This document shows, piece after piece, positions 8,288 through 16,186 of a stretch of 64,000 nt of DNA. Numbering within the stretch: the first letter of the stretch is position 1; each line of letters opens with the position of its first letter. The notes under the pieces were generated by a model. It was not told the origin of the DNA, searched no databases, and saw only the letters and a list, made by a program, of their open reading frames with translations. This stretch comes from Capillibacterium thermochitinicola (GTDB lineage Bacteria; Bacillota; UBA4882; UBA10575), in NCBI RefSeq assembly GCF_013664685.1, contig NZ_JAAKDE010000014.1, forward strand, positions 1-64,000. The letters run 5' to 3'. The position numbers were made by a program, and so were the translations under genes.

Positions 8288-9856
8288 CTTTTTATATGTC
8301 CCCCGCCGCCGGAGAAGCGGTAAAAGCTGACGCCAAGCCAAAGCCCCCAGGTAGCCGATGCTCGCCACCATGACAATGATCGCCCCCGACGGGAGGTTCA
8401 GCTGGTAAGAGAAGACCAGCCCGCTCAGGATAAAGAGGAAACTCAAACCCGTGGCCAAGAGCATCATACGGTGTAAACTATGGGTGAGAAGCCCCGCCAC
8501 CGCCGCCGGTAATGTCAATAACGCAATGACCATGATCAAACCGACCACTTTCATCAGGATCACTACCGTCAAGGCGATCAGGGCAAGCAGTAAAATGTAC
8601 AACGCCTTGACCGGCAGCCCCCGCAAGCGGGCGTACTCTTCATCATAACAAACCAAAAGAAACTGGCGGTAAAAGACCGCCACCACCAACAGGATGACCA
8701 GATCCAGGAGGAAAAGCGCCCAAAGCACCGGTTCCGTAACCATGAGAATATTACCGAAGAGAAAACTCATCAGATCCACGCTGTAGCCGGGAGTTAAGGC
8801 CATAAAAATAATCCCCACCGCCATGCCCACCGCCCATAAAGCCCCGATAACAATGTCCTCGTGCTGGCGGGCGGTCAGATTGATCAACCCGAGTAAAACG
8901 GCGGAACATAAAGCAGCCAGCGCCGCCCCGACCAGCGGATCTTGGCCCAGATAATAGGCAACGCCGATTCCCCCCAGCACCGCGTGGGCGATCCCGCCGC
9001 TGATAAAAGTGATCCGTTTCACCACCACATAAACGCCGGACACCCCGCAGGCCAGACTCGAAAGAGCCCCGGCCAAGACCGCATTTTGGATAAATTTATA
9101 TTGCAACAAGGCCGCCCAAAAAGTACCCATCATTGCCCACCCCGCACCATACTCGTTTTTCCGCCATACCAGCCGGGAAACGAGCCCGAACCGCTTCCCC
9201 CCCGGCTGGTACCACGACAAACGACGGTTGAGATAGACCGCTTGGCGGAAATGGGAAGCGATATACCCCAGATCATGGGAGACCAAAACGATGGTGACTT
9301 CCTGGTTCAGCCGGGCCAGTAATTCGTAGATATCCTCGGCCACCGCCGGATCCACGCTGGCCGTGGGTTCGTCGAGGAGCAATAATTGGGGGCGGCCGGC
9401 CAGCGCCCGGGCGATCAAGGTACGCTGCTTTTGCCCCCCCGACAAGTCACCAAAACGCATGCCGGCCAGGTCTTCAACACCCACTGCCCGCATTGCCGCA
9501 TAAGCTTCTGCATAGTCTTCCCTGCGGTAGCGGGGAAAAAAACTGTTGGGGGCCAACCGTCCCATCAGCACAACCTCCAGCGCGGAAACGGGAAAATCCC
9601 GGTCTAAAGCGTTCTGTTGCGGAACATAACCGATCAAACGCCGTGCTTTCCGGGGTGGTTGGTTGAAGATCCGGATCTCGCCTTGTCGCGGTTCCAAGCT
9701 GCCTATGAGCAGGCGGAGAAGCGTCGTTTTCCCCCCGCCGTTCGGCCCGACAATCGCCAGAAAATCGCCGGCGCCGACCGTCAGATTGATCTCCTCGAGG
9801 ACCAGCCGGTCTTCATAAGCAAAACTAACCTGGTGAAGTTCAATCGCTTTCCCCAC
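8276..9856 (-). CDS. Fused ABC-3 metal transporter: ZnuC-like ATPase plus ZnuB-like permease
   Basis: 526 aa containing two proteins that are normally separate. The N-terminal half (about 1-235) is an ABC ATPase with Walker A GPNGGGKTT, signature LSGGQKQR, Walker B LLLLDEP and the switch His in VSHD. The C-terminal half (about 255-526) is an ABC-3 family permease with about eight membrane spans and the family-typical SGGIAHAVLGGIG segment. The junction is a basic linker with no stop and with MMGTFW, where a free permease would start. The start is uncertain: GTG 9856 fits the ATPase alignment and overlaps the end of the binding-protein gene; an AAGGAG lies 13 bases upstream of it. Partners are the binding protein and regulator immediately upstream. 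The metal is probably zinc or manganese. Confidence 0.85.
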   Translation of the reverse strand: MGKAIELHQVSFAYEDRLVLEEINLTVGAGDFLAIVGPNGGGKTTLLRLLIGSLEPRQGEIRIFNQPPRKARRLIGYVPQQNALDRDFPVSALEVVLMGRLAPNSFFPRYRREDYAEAYAAMRAVGVEDLAGMRFGDLSGGQKQRTLIARALAGRPQLLLLDEPTASVDPAVAEDIYELLARLNQEVTIVLVSHDLGYIASHFRQAVYLNRRLSWYQPGGKRFGLVSRLVWRKNEYGAGWAMMGTFWAALLQYKFIQNAVLAGALSSLACGVSGVYVVVKRITFISGGIAHAVLGGIGVAYYLGQDPLVGAALAALCSAVLLGLINLTARQHEDIVIGALWAVGMAVGIIFMALTPGYSVDLMSFLFGNILMVTEPVLWALFLLDLVILLVVAVFYRQFLLVCYDEEYARLRGLPVKALYILLLALIALTVVILMKVVGLIMVIALLTLPAAVAGLLTHSLHRMMLLATGLSFLFILSGLVFSYQLNLPSGAIIVMVASIGYLGALAWRQLLPLLRRRGTYKKLFP

Positions 9857-10823
9857 TTCGATCGTTACTCTCCTTAATCGCCTGGGCAATCCGGCGCATA
9901 TTGGTTAAATAATCTTCCGCCAGCGGGTCAATGGAGACCACCTGTCCGTTCACCGCCCGGGCCACCGCTTCCGCGGCCGTTGAGTTAAACTGACGTTGGA
10001 TAAAGACCACGCGGATCCCTTGGGTTTTTGCATAGTCGATCAACTGGGCCAGTTCGCGGGGGCCTGGTTCTTTGCCCTCCACTTCCAGCGGGACTTGTTT
10101 GAGCCCGTACCGGTCGGTCAAATAACCCCAGGCAGGATGGTAGACCATCAGCGTCTTCCTTTTTAAACCGTCGAAGGTCGCCTGGAGCTCCGCGTGGAGC
10201 TGGTCCAGCTCCGTGTGGAATCTGTTCAGGTTCGCTTGGTAGTATTCCCGGTAGTCGGGGTCGAAGGCCGCCAGAGTCCGGTAAACCGTTTCCGCCTGGA
10301 CTTTAACCAGTAACGGATCGAGCCAGATATGGGGGTCCTTCAGGCCGGTTCCGTTGTGACCGTGCCCATCCGGCGTATCCGCTTCCGCCGCTTCCTCCCC
10401 CGGCGCATGGCAGATGGCGTCCTCCACCTCGCGCAGCGGAACACCTTCCCGGGTATCAACCATAATCATTTCCGGGTTCAGCCTTTGAAGCCGGTCAATC
10501 CAAGCCGTTTCAAAGGGCACGCCAATCCGGAAGTAAATATGGGTTTCAGCCAACGCACTCATCTGCTGCGGTAACGGTTCATAAGTGGCCGGGTTTTGCC
10601 CGGGACCAACCATCACGGCCACGGAAACCCGTTCCCCGCCGATCCGTTCCACAAAGTATTTCTGCGGAAGAATACTGACAAATACCTTAATCTTATCCCT
10701 CTCCCCGTCGCGAAGGGTGACGGAAGTGAACAGTTTGCTTCCGACTCCGACTGCCACCGCCAGCAGCAAACCGCCGCCAAAGAGAGATAAAACCTTCCCC
10801 CACGGCCTTTGGTGCTTGTTCAC
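9840..10823 (-). CDS. ZnuA-like metal-binding protein of an ABC transporter
   Basis: 327 aa cluster-9 solute-binding protein with an N-terminal signal anchor (about residues 9-29). Metal-site features are KDPHIWLDPLL, MVYHPAWGYL and the late acidic motif SIDPLAEDYL. The first His of the usual DPHxYEP motif is replaced by Ala (NPATYEPLP), so one classical ligand is missing. A short Asp/His-rich loop (DGHGHNG), common in zinc-specific members, precedes DPHIW. GTG 10823 is preferred because GGGGGG lies 7 bases upstream; an ATG at 10838 lacks spacing. It delivers metal to the fused ATPase-permease whose gene overlaps its 3-prime end. Zinc is favoured over manganese, not proven. Confidence 0.82.
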   Translation of the reverse strand: MNKHQRPWGKVLSLFGGGLLLAVAVGVGSKLFTSVTLRDGERDKIKVFVSILPQKYFVERIGGERVSVAVMVGPGQNPATYEPLPQQMSALAETHIYFRIGVPFETAWIDRLQRLNPEMIMVDTREGVPLREVEDAICHAPGEEAAEADTPDGHGHNGTGLKDPHIWLDPLLVKVQAETVYRTLAAFDPDYREYYQANLNRFHTELDQLHAELQATFDGLKRKTLMVYHPAWGYLTDRYGLKQVPLEVEGKEPGPRELAQLIDYAKTQGIRVVFIQRQFNSTAAEAVARAVNGQVVSIDPLAEDYLTNMRRIAQAIKESNDRSGESD

Positions 10824-10871
10824 GAAAAGTCCCCCCATCCCTTGAGCAGGGCATTAACGTTGTTCTCAATC

Positions 10872-11138
10872 CTATTTTTGTTCAACGGCGCAGACCAAAT
10901 GGAGCGAATGGCACTCGCTGCATTTCATCAACAGGTGGTTTTGGGAAAATTCCTGCCAGTGCTTTTGTTGTTGCGGGGTCAGGATTCCGGTCCCGCGGCA
11001 CAACGGGCAGGTACTTTCCAAAGCAGCCATAATCGCCGTCCGGATAAACTCAGAACGATTGGGGATCCCATCCAGCGCTTTACTTAAAGTTTCGTCCACC
11101 TTAAAGGTGATCACTTCTTGTTTCTTTTGCGGACTCAT
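10872..11138 (-). CDS. Small ribbon-helix-helix regulator with C-terminal zinc-finger-like motif
   Basis: 88 aa. Residues about 8-42 (VITFKVDETLSKALD, then NRSEFIRTAIMAAL) form a CopG/NikR-type ribbon-helix-helix DNA-binding domain. The C-terminal half has CPLCRGTG and CSEC plus nearby His residues, a likely metal site. Start at ATG 11138 with GGAGG 8 bases upstream. It is the first gene of the metal-uptake operon, and a perfect palindrome (11180-11196) lies between its promoter and its start. A metal-sensing autorepressor is the natural inference; the metal is unknown. Confidence 0.75.
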   Translation of the reverse strand: MSPQKKQEVITFKVDETLSKALDGIPNRSEFIRTAIMAALESTCPLCRGTGILTPQQQKHWQEFSQNHLLMKCSECHSLHLVCAVEQK

Positions 11139-11179
11139 CTTCTTTCCTCCCCAACTAACCGCAACCAGCACGTGGCTTC

Positions 11180-11196
11180 GTATTACTCTGTAATAC
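11180..11196. promoter_or_regulatory. Palindromic operator GTATTAC-TCT-GTAATAC
   Basis: A perfect 7-bp inverted repeat with a 3-base centre. It begins 10 bases downstream of the -10 of the regulator's own promoter, so it would cover roughly +3 to +20 of the transcript. This is a typical position for a repressor site. The ribbon-helix-helix protein encoded immediately downstream is the obvious candidate ligand. Confidence 0.6.
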
Positions 11197-11205
11197 CTTC
11201 TCTAA

Positions 11206-11234
11206 ATTATCGTTTTCTTTTGTTCATCTGTCAA
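11206..11234 (-). promoter_or_regulatory. Promoter of the metal-uptake operon
   Basis: Minus strand TTGACA (11234-11229), a 17-base spacer and GATAAT (11211-11206), close to vegetative consensus. Transcription would start near 11199, directly at the palindrome. Confidence 0.7.
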
Positions 11235-11260
11235 GACCGAACCCGTAAAATTTGGGAAAA

Positions 11261-11289
11261 TTGCCATCTGGGGCAAATTGTGCTAAGAT
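11261..11289 (+). promoter_or_regulatory. Promoter of the MbfA/VIT1-like transporter gene
   Basis: TTGCCA (11261-11266), 17-base spacer, TAAGAT (11284-11289), 32 bases ahead of the chosen ATG. It is back to back with the metal-uptake operon promoter. Confidence 0.6.
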
Positions 11290-11320
11290 TAATACTGTTG
11301 GCGAAAGGAGGCCAAACAGG

Positions 11321-12196
11321 ATGAACTTAGAAGCCGAACATTTAAAAAAGCTAATCACCTTTCAAAAGAACGAGCTGACCGAGTACCAGATTTACCAACG
11401 GCTGGCTCACATGGTCCCGAACCCAACCAACCAGGAGATCCTCAGGAAGATAGCCGCCGAAGAACTTCACCATTACCGGGTTTACCGCAAATATACGCAA
11501 AGGGACGTTAAAGCAAACCGTTTCAAGATCTTCTTCTTTACCTGGTGTGCCCGGCTCTTCGGGCTTACCTTCAGCCTCAAACTGATGGAAACGGGCGAAA
11601 AAGAAGCCAAGGAGAATTATCAAGAACTAAGTGACCGCATCCCGGAAGTCGCCCAGATTATTACCGAGGAACAGGAACATGAACATCAACTCCTTGATTT
11701 GTTGGAAGAAGAGAGTCTTAACTATGTCAGCTCGATCGTGCTCGGGCTCAACGACGCCCTGGTCGAACTGACGGGAACTTTGGCCGGACTGACTTTCGCG
11801 CTCCAGAATAACCGTTTGACTGCTTTGTCCGGTTTAATCACCGGAATCGCCGCTTCGTTTTCGATGGGTGCTTCCGAGTACCTGTCCAACAAAGCAGGCG
11901 GGGGCAAGCCCGCGGAGGCCTTCAAATCCGCCCTCTATACCTGGGTCGCCTATCTCTTCACCGTTTTTGCCTTAATCTTGCCCTACTTGTTGACGGCCAA
12001 CTACTCCCTCAGTCTGGCCTTAACACTGATCATCGGTGTCGTTATTATCCTGGTCTTTAACTACTATATTGCCGTCGCCAAGGACTTGTCCTTCTGGCCC
12101 CGTTTTCTGGAGATGACCGTCATCAGTCTGGGCGTGGCCGGTCTCAGCTTTGTCATCGGGATTTTACTCCGGGTCTTCCTGCAGGTCGAGATCTAG
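11321..12196 (+). CDS. MbfA-like transporter: ferritin-like domain plus VIT1/CCC1 membrane domain
   Basis: 291 aa. The N-terminal half (about 1-135) is a ferritin/rubrerythrin-like four-helix domain with diiron-type Glu/His motifs (EELHHYRVY, EEQEHEHQLL). The C-terminal half (about 140-291) is a VIT1/CCC1 membrane domain of about five spans with SIVLGLNDALVELTG and FSMGASEYLS. The family exports or stores Fe or Mn; in MbfA the ferritin domain senses and delivers iron. Start at ATG 11321 behind GAAAGGAGG; earlier in-frame codons run into the promoter. It is divergent from a metal-uptake operon, which fits metal homeostasis. Confidence 0.85.
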   Translation: MNLEAEHLKKLITFQKNELTEYQIYQRLAHMVPNPTNQEILRKIAAEELHHYRVYRKYTQRDVKANRFKIFFFTWCARLFGLTFSLKLMETGEKEAKENYQELSDRIPEVAQIITEEQEHEHQLLDLLEEESLNYVSSIVLGLNDALVELTGTLAGLTFALQNNRLTALSGLITGIAASFSMGASEYLSNKAGGGKPAEAFKSALYTWVAYLFTVFALILPYLLTANYSLSLALTLIIGVVIILVFNYYIAVAKDLSFWPRFLEMTVISLGVAGLSFVIGILLRVFLQVEI

Positions 12197-12320
12197 TCCG
12201 TCTTCCTGCTGGTCAAGGTCTAACCCCGTTTTTCGGCGGGTAAGCTCAAACTCCGACTCCCTGCCGGTCCCATCGCCGTCGACCACCAACCGTTTTTCTT
12301 GGGGCTTAAGGCAAAATAAA

Positions 12321-12350
12321 AAGCAAGCTCTTTTTGGAGCTTGCTTTTTT
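12321..12350. terminator. Bidirectional terminator between convergent genes
   Basis: Ten-bp perfect stem (AAGCAAGCTC with GAGCTTGCTT), 6-base loop, T run on the plus side and A-rich flank on the other. It serves the transporter gene on the plus strand and the glycerophosphodiesterase gene on the minus strand. Confidence 0.85.
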
Positions 12351-12375
12351 GACATTTGTCACCGGCGGGGTGAGC

Positions 12376-13275
12376 TTATTGCCTTTCCCCCTTGACCAAA
12401 GGACCAATCCGCTCAATCCGGTTGGTCCAGATTCCTCCGGTATAGTTGAGTGGAAGCAACGCCAGGTCTTCTTCCGTATCAAACCCTTCCGACCAGCGCC
12501 CATCCCCCAACACCAAAACAATGCGGGTGTTGGCCCTTTCCATCCGCTTGAGAAACCGGTGGGGCCACCCCCAAAGCCAACGGGCATAACGCAAGGGAAG
12601 GTGCAGATGGGTGTTGCGCATCGCCGGCGGCACATAACCCGTCCAGCCGACCACCAAATAGGAAAGGACGGCTTTGAGGATGGTCCGCTTCGACATTACC
12701 CGCAAGTGGGGAAAAGCGCCCTTGATTGCAGCCAGTGGTTCAGCATCACCGTAAAAGGTGAGGCGGTTAAGTTGCGCCGGGGGAAGGCCGCGCAAATATT
12801 CAACCAACAAGGAGCCCAGTTGCGGCTCGTTACTTTTCAGGTGAACCAAAAACGACCGTTCGGGAAAGGCCGTTAAAACCTCGTCGAGGGAAGGCATCAG
12901 GCCAATCCCGGTGCCCCGGAAGGGAAAGGATTTACCCCCGTCGGCGGTATAGCCGTAACCGATGTCAAGTTTTTTCAGTTCCGCCATGGTATAATCCCCA
13001 ACCCTGCCTTGGCCGTTGGTCCGGTAGTCCAGCCGGTGATCATGGAAAACCGCAAACTGTCCGTCCTTTGTCAACTGAAGATCAAACTCCACCAGATCGG
13101 CACCCGCCGCAAAGGCCGCCGCCATCGAAGGGATGGTATTCTCCAAGTAGGCGTGTTCCGGCGGGTAGATGCGTGCGGCCGTATTGGTGTCCCATTGGAT
13201 TCCGGTCAGGGGAAAGGTCTGATGGACCCCCCGGTGGGCAACGAAGAAAGGTGGTTTGTCCGCGGTTCCAACCAA
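12376..13275 (-). CDS. Glycerophosphodiester phosphodiesterase (GDPD family)
   Basis: At least 299 aa. GDPD enzymes hydrolyse glycerophosphodiesters to glycerol-3-phosphate and an alcohol. Catalytic signatures are AHRG near the N-terminus, ENTIPSM, EFDLQLTKDG and VFHDHRLDYRTNG. The C-terminal part carries an insertion with HLHLPLRYARWLW. The N-terminus is unclear: TTG 13275 has no ribosome site. The frame stays open upstream to a stop at 13375-13377 and encodes a basic stretch and a hydrophobic segment (about TILVPLVFIIFIYL), which would make a signal anchor. No ATG, GTG or TTG precedes that segment; an ATC at 13359 lies 7 bases after GGGGG. A membrane-anchored form is therefore likely. Confidence 0.82.
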   Translation of the reverse strand: MVGTADKPPFFVAHRGVHQTFPLTGIQWDTNTAARIYPPEHAYLENTIPSMAAAFAAGADLVEFDLQLTKDGQFAVFHDHRLDYRTNGQGRVGDYTMAELKKLDIGYGYTADGGKSFPFRGTGIGLMPSLDEVLTAFPERSFLVHLKSNEPQLGSLLVEYLRGLPPAQLNRLTFYGDAEPLAAIKGAFPHLRVMSKRTILKAVLSYLVVGWTGYVPPAMRNTHLHLPLRYARWLWGWPHRFLKRMERANTRIVLVLGDGRWSEGFDTEEDLALLPLNYTGGIWTNRIERIGPLVKGERQ

Positions 13276-13399
13276 GAAGGAACTATTGTTTAAATAAATG
13301 AAGATGATGAAGACCAGCGGAACCAGGATGGTCCGGCTTCGCCATTTTTGCTTTCCGATTTTGTATCCCCCATTTCATCAATTTTCATTATGGGTTTGT

Positions 13400-13516
13400 G
13401 GGCCGCTTAAGCAATCGCCCGCGTGGGCGACTACCGTGGATATATACCAATATAACATATATTTAAAAGAATAAATAAGAATAAATGAACTTTTTCCGTG
13501 CCGTATTCGTCATACG
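13400..13516. promoter_or_regulatory. Intergenic region with hairpin and AT-rich promoter-like stretch before the ABC-sigma operon
   Basis: The region holds GCTTAAGC (13405-13412), a tight hairpin TCGCCC-GCGT-GGGCGA (13415-13430), an AT-rich run around 13441-13495 that probably contains the promoter, and CGTAT-TCGTC-ATACG (13502-13516) just ahead of the start of the next gene. I cannot assign a -35/-10 pair with confidence. If the downstream sigma-Y-like factor controls its own operon, its recognition site should lie here. Confidence 0.35.
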
Positions 13517-13531
13517 TACGGGGTGATGTAC

Positions 13532-14443
13532 TTGGCACAAGAAATAATAAATCTGGAAAAGGTCGACAAGTCCTTTTCCGGGATTCCGGTGATCGACAAC
13601 CTGTCCTTCACAGTCCGCCGGGGAGAAATCTTGGGGTTTTTAGGACCCAACGGTGCCGGAAAGACCACCACCATCCGTTTACTCAACGGGGTAATTACCC
13701 CCGATACCGGCCGCTTAACCGTGGCCGGGTTCGATCCGGTTACCGCCGGGGACGAAGTAAGGAAAAGATGTGGTGTCCTCACCGAATCAGCCGCTTTGTA
13801 CGGGCCGATGACCGCCCGCGAAAACCTGCTTTTCTTCGCCGAGCTCTATGCCGTGGCCAACCCCGCGCGCCGGGTGGAAGAACTGCTTGACGTTTGCGGT
13901 TTGCTTCCCCACGCCGACAAGAAAGTGGCGGTGTTCAGTACCGGAATGAAAAAACGCTTGGGTATCGCCAAAGCCCTGCTCCACCAACCGGAGATACTCT
14001 TCCTGGATGAGCCGACCACCGGTTTGGACCCGGAAGGTGCCCGGGCGCTCCTGGACTACATTAAAGAACTAAACCAACGTTTTGCCGTAACGATCGTCCT
14101 GGCCACCCATCTTTTGCCACAAGTCGAAGCGCTCTGCCACCGCTTTATCTTCATTGACCGGGGCCGCCTCCTGGCGGAGGGGACCTTTGCCGAACTGGCG
14201 GATAAATACCTTACCACCCTCAGCTTGCAGGTGGAGACCGATCTAACGATCACCGGAACCGAATTCCGGGGTTTTCTCCTGGAGAAGAGCACCCCCGGTT
14301 TTCTCCAGTTTAAATTGGAACGAAAGGAACAGATTCCTCTTCTTTTAAAAGAACTGCTCGCCACCGGGCCCGTTTATTCCGCCAAGATCATCGGTCGTGA
14401 TTTGGAGACCCTCTACTTTCGGATCAAGGAGGAAAAAGCATGA
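13532..14443 (+). CDS. ABC transporter ATP-binding protein, YxlF-like
   Basis: About 303 aa, an ABC-2-type exporter ATPase. Walker A is GPNGAGKTT, followed by a Q-loop region RCGVLTES, signature FSTGMKKR, Walker B ILFLDEPTTGLDPEG and the switch ATHLL. The last 90 residues are the variable domain common in drug/lantibiotic-type exporters. TTG 13532 is chosen because GGGGTG lies 6 bases ahead; GTG 13523 and ATG 13526 are alternatives. It overlaps the permease gene by 4 bases. The presence of sigma-Y, YxlC and YxlD homologues downstream makes YxlF of Bacillus the best functional comparison; the substrate is unknown. Confidence 0.85.
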   Translation: MAQEIINLEKVDKSFSGIPVIDNLSFTVRRGEILGFLGPNGAGKTTTIRLLNGVITPDTGRLTVAGFDPVTAGDEVRKRCGVLTESAALYGPMTARENLLFFAELYAVANPARRVEELLDVCGLLPHADKKVAVFSTGMKKRLGIAKALLHQPEILFLDEPTTGLDPEGARALLDYIKELNQRFAVTIVLATHLLPQVEALCHRFIFIDRGRLLAEGTFAELADKYLTTLSLQVETDLTITGTEFRGFLLEKSTPGFLQFKLERKEQIPLLLKELLATGPVYSAKIIGRDLETLYFRIKEEKA

Positions 14444-15273
14444 ACAAAAGAGCCGCCAAGGCTATTATCACCAAAGATATCAAGGCGATCAGCAGCAATA
14501 TCCAGCTTTGGTTGCCAATGATCGTCGTTCCGCTCTTCTTTAGCCTGGTCCTCCCGTTAGTTTTGGTTCTGCCGGCCCGGTTCACCGATCTGAGCGCCAT
14601 AGGAAACTCTGATGTAATAATGAGGCTTTTTTCGCAACTACCGCCGGGGAGGCTCCGGGAGACCATCTTCGCTTTTCCCGCGGTCCAGCAGCAAATTGTC
14701 TATTTCACCGTCAATTACCTGTTCGCCCCCTTTTTTCTCCTGATTCCGTTAATGACCGCCAGTGTCATTGGGGCCAACAGTTTCGCCGGGGAAAAAGAGC
14801 GCAAAACCTTGGAAACCCTTTTGTTCGCCCCCCTCGACCTGAACACGCTGTTTTGGGCGAAAATTCTGGCCGCTTTTCTGCCGGCCACCCTCCTCACCTT
14901 GATCTGTTCCTTCCTGTACGGGATCGTCGTCAATATTACGGCTTACCCCCTCTTTGGCCGGCTGATCTTTCCGGAAGGAAACTGGCTTCTCCTTTTGCTC
15001 TGGGTCTCTCCCGCCCTCAGTCTGGGCACGGTCTTTGTCAACGTCTTTATTTCCGCCAAGGTCAAGGGGTTTCAGGAAGCCTTCCAACTGAGCGGGCTGG
15101 TGATCCTGCCCATCCTCGGTCTTTTTATCGGACAGCTCTTCGGCATCCTCCTGGTCAGCAGTGTTTTCCTGTGGTGGTTTGGTGCCGCTTTGTGGTTCAT
15201 CAACTTTCTCCTCTTGAAAAAATGCGGCCGTTTTTTAAACCGCGACCAACTTTTTACCAGTCAAGTTTCATAA
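14440..15273 (+). CDS. ABC-2 type permease, YxlG-like
   Basis: 277 aa with about six membrane segments: an N-terminal span (about 23-47), a large extracytoplasmic loop containing PPGRLRETIFAFP, then five spans. GEKERKTLETLLFAPLD, in the first cytoplasmic loop after the second span, is the usual coupling segment of ABC-2 permeases. It starts at an ATGA overlap with the ATPase gene. Its position, followed by a sigma factor and YxlC/YxlD-like proteins, matches YxlG although the gene order is inverted relative to Bacillus. The exported substrate cannot be told. Confidence 0.85.
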   Translation: MNKRAAKAIITKDIKAISSNIQLWLPMIVVPLFFSLVLPLVLVLPARFTDLSAIGNSDVIMRLFSQLPPGRLRETIFAFPAVQQQIVYFTVNYLFAPFFLLIPLMTASVIGANSFAGEKERKTLETLLFAPLDLNTLFWAKILAAFLPATLLTLICSFLYGIVVNITAYPLFGRLIFPEGNWLLLLLWVSPALSLGTVFVNVFISAKVKGFQEAFQLSGLVILPILGLFIGQLFGILLVSSVFLWWFGAALWFINFLLLKKCGRFLNRDQLFTSQVS

Positions 15274-15300
15274 ATTCTCCTTGAAGCGGGGTGCAGCAGA

Positions 15301-15840
15301 GTGGGCGAAAAATTGACCCCAAAGAACCCGGTCAAAGGAGCCGGTGGGCTCGACGACCAAACACTGGCGGCCTTGCTCCAAGCCAATTACCGCTATGTGC
15401 TTGGTTATTTTCTCAAACTCACCCAGGACCCCAATCTGGCCCAGGATTTAACGCAGGAAACGATGGTCAAGGCAATCAAAAAAAGCGGCCAATACCGGCA
15501 GGAGTCCTCTTTCGCTTCCTGGTTGATTTCGATCGGCACCAACCTTTACCGCGACGATTGGCGCCGCCAAAAAAGACTGGAGAAACGGTACCAAGCCCTC
15601 TCCGAAAGGAACAACCGGTCCGCCCCCGCGGAGGCGGTCCCGGTCAACACCATCACCCTTAAACAAGCCTTGCTCCGGCTTCCGTTAAAAAAAAGGACCC
15701 CCTTGGTCCTGAAGTACTATTATGATTATTCCTACGAAGAAATTGCCGCCATAATGAAAGTACCCGTCGGCACGGTCCGTTCCCGTCTGTATGCGGCTGT
15801 GCGTGCGTTACGGGACAGTCTAGCCAGTAGAGAGGAGTGA
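15301..15840 (+). CDS. sigY: Sigma-Y-like ECF sigma factor
   Basis: 179 aa, group 4 (ECF) size. The sigma-2 region includes DLTQETMVKAIKKSGQYR and the sigma-4 helix-turn-helix is YSYEEIAAIMKVPVGTVRSRL near the C-terminus. ECF factors answer envelope stress and are held by membrane anti-sigma partners. The downstream YxlC-like and YxlD-like genes (gaps of 6 and 1 bases) and the ABC transporter upstream identify it as the Firmicute SigY module. Start GTG 15301, with only a weak GGGG upstream. In Bacillus sigY leads the operon; here the transporter comes first. Confidence 0.83.
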   Translation: MGEKLTPKNPVKGAGGLDDQTLAALLQANYRYVLGYFLKLTQDPNLAQDLTQETMVKAIKKSGQYRQESSFASWLISIGTNLYRDDWRRQKRLEKRYQALSERNNRSAPAEAVPVNTITLKQALLRLPLKKRTPLVLKYYYDYSYEEIAAIMKVPVGTVRSRLYAAVRALRDSLASREE

Positions 15841-15846
15841 CCGGCA

Positions 15847-16185
15847 ATGCGCACCGAAAAAGAGTTTCACACGGCACTGCACCAACTAAAAGAACCGTTG
15901 GATGCCTTTGGCCAGGAGGTCGAAGCGATGGTCGCAGAGATCCCCACACCCCCTATCGACCATTTTCAAAGGCTGGTGGTCGAAACCCGCCACCGCACCC
16001 GGCGGTGGATGGTCTTGGAGAACCTGCTCTTTCTGCTCGTCGCCTTCGGCTTTTTGAGCGGGGTTGGTCTCTTGCTCCAAAAGGGTTATCTGTTCCCGGT
16101 GATGGCCGGTTATATCGGGATCAGCGTGCTTTTGCCTTTTCTCATCCTCTGGCCGCCAACTCCCCATAAAAAGGAGGTTTATTAA
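15847..16185 (+). CDS. yxlC: YxlC-like membrane protein, probable anti-sigma factor
   Basis: 112 aa. A soluble N-terminal part (about 1-50, with TPPIDHFQRLV) precedes two membrane segments (about 57-76 and 82-100). YxlC in Bacillus is part of the membrane anti-sigma-Y complex. Assignment rests on size, topology and its place directly after the sigma factor; sequence recognition is moderate. The gene ends in AAAGGAGG, which serves the next gene, so the two are translationally linked. Confidence 0.7.
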   Translation: MRTEKEFHTALHQLKEPLDAFGQEVEAMVAEIPTPPIDHFQRLVVETRHRTRRWMVLENLLFLLVAFGFLSGVGLLLQKGYLFPVMAGYIGISVLLPFLILWPPTPHKKEVY

Positions 16186-16186
16186 C

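Noticed and set aside
12164-12355. A 63-codon minus-strand frame with acidic repeats
   Set aside because: It spans the bidirectional terminator and the end of the transporter gene and is best explained as chance.
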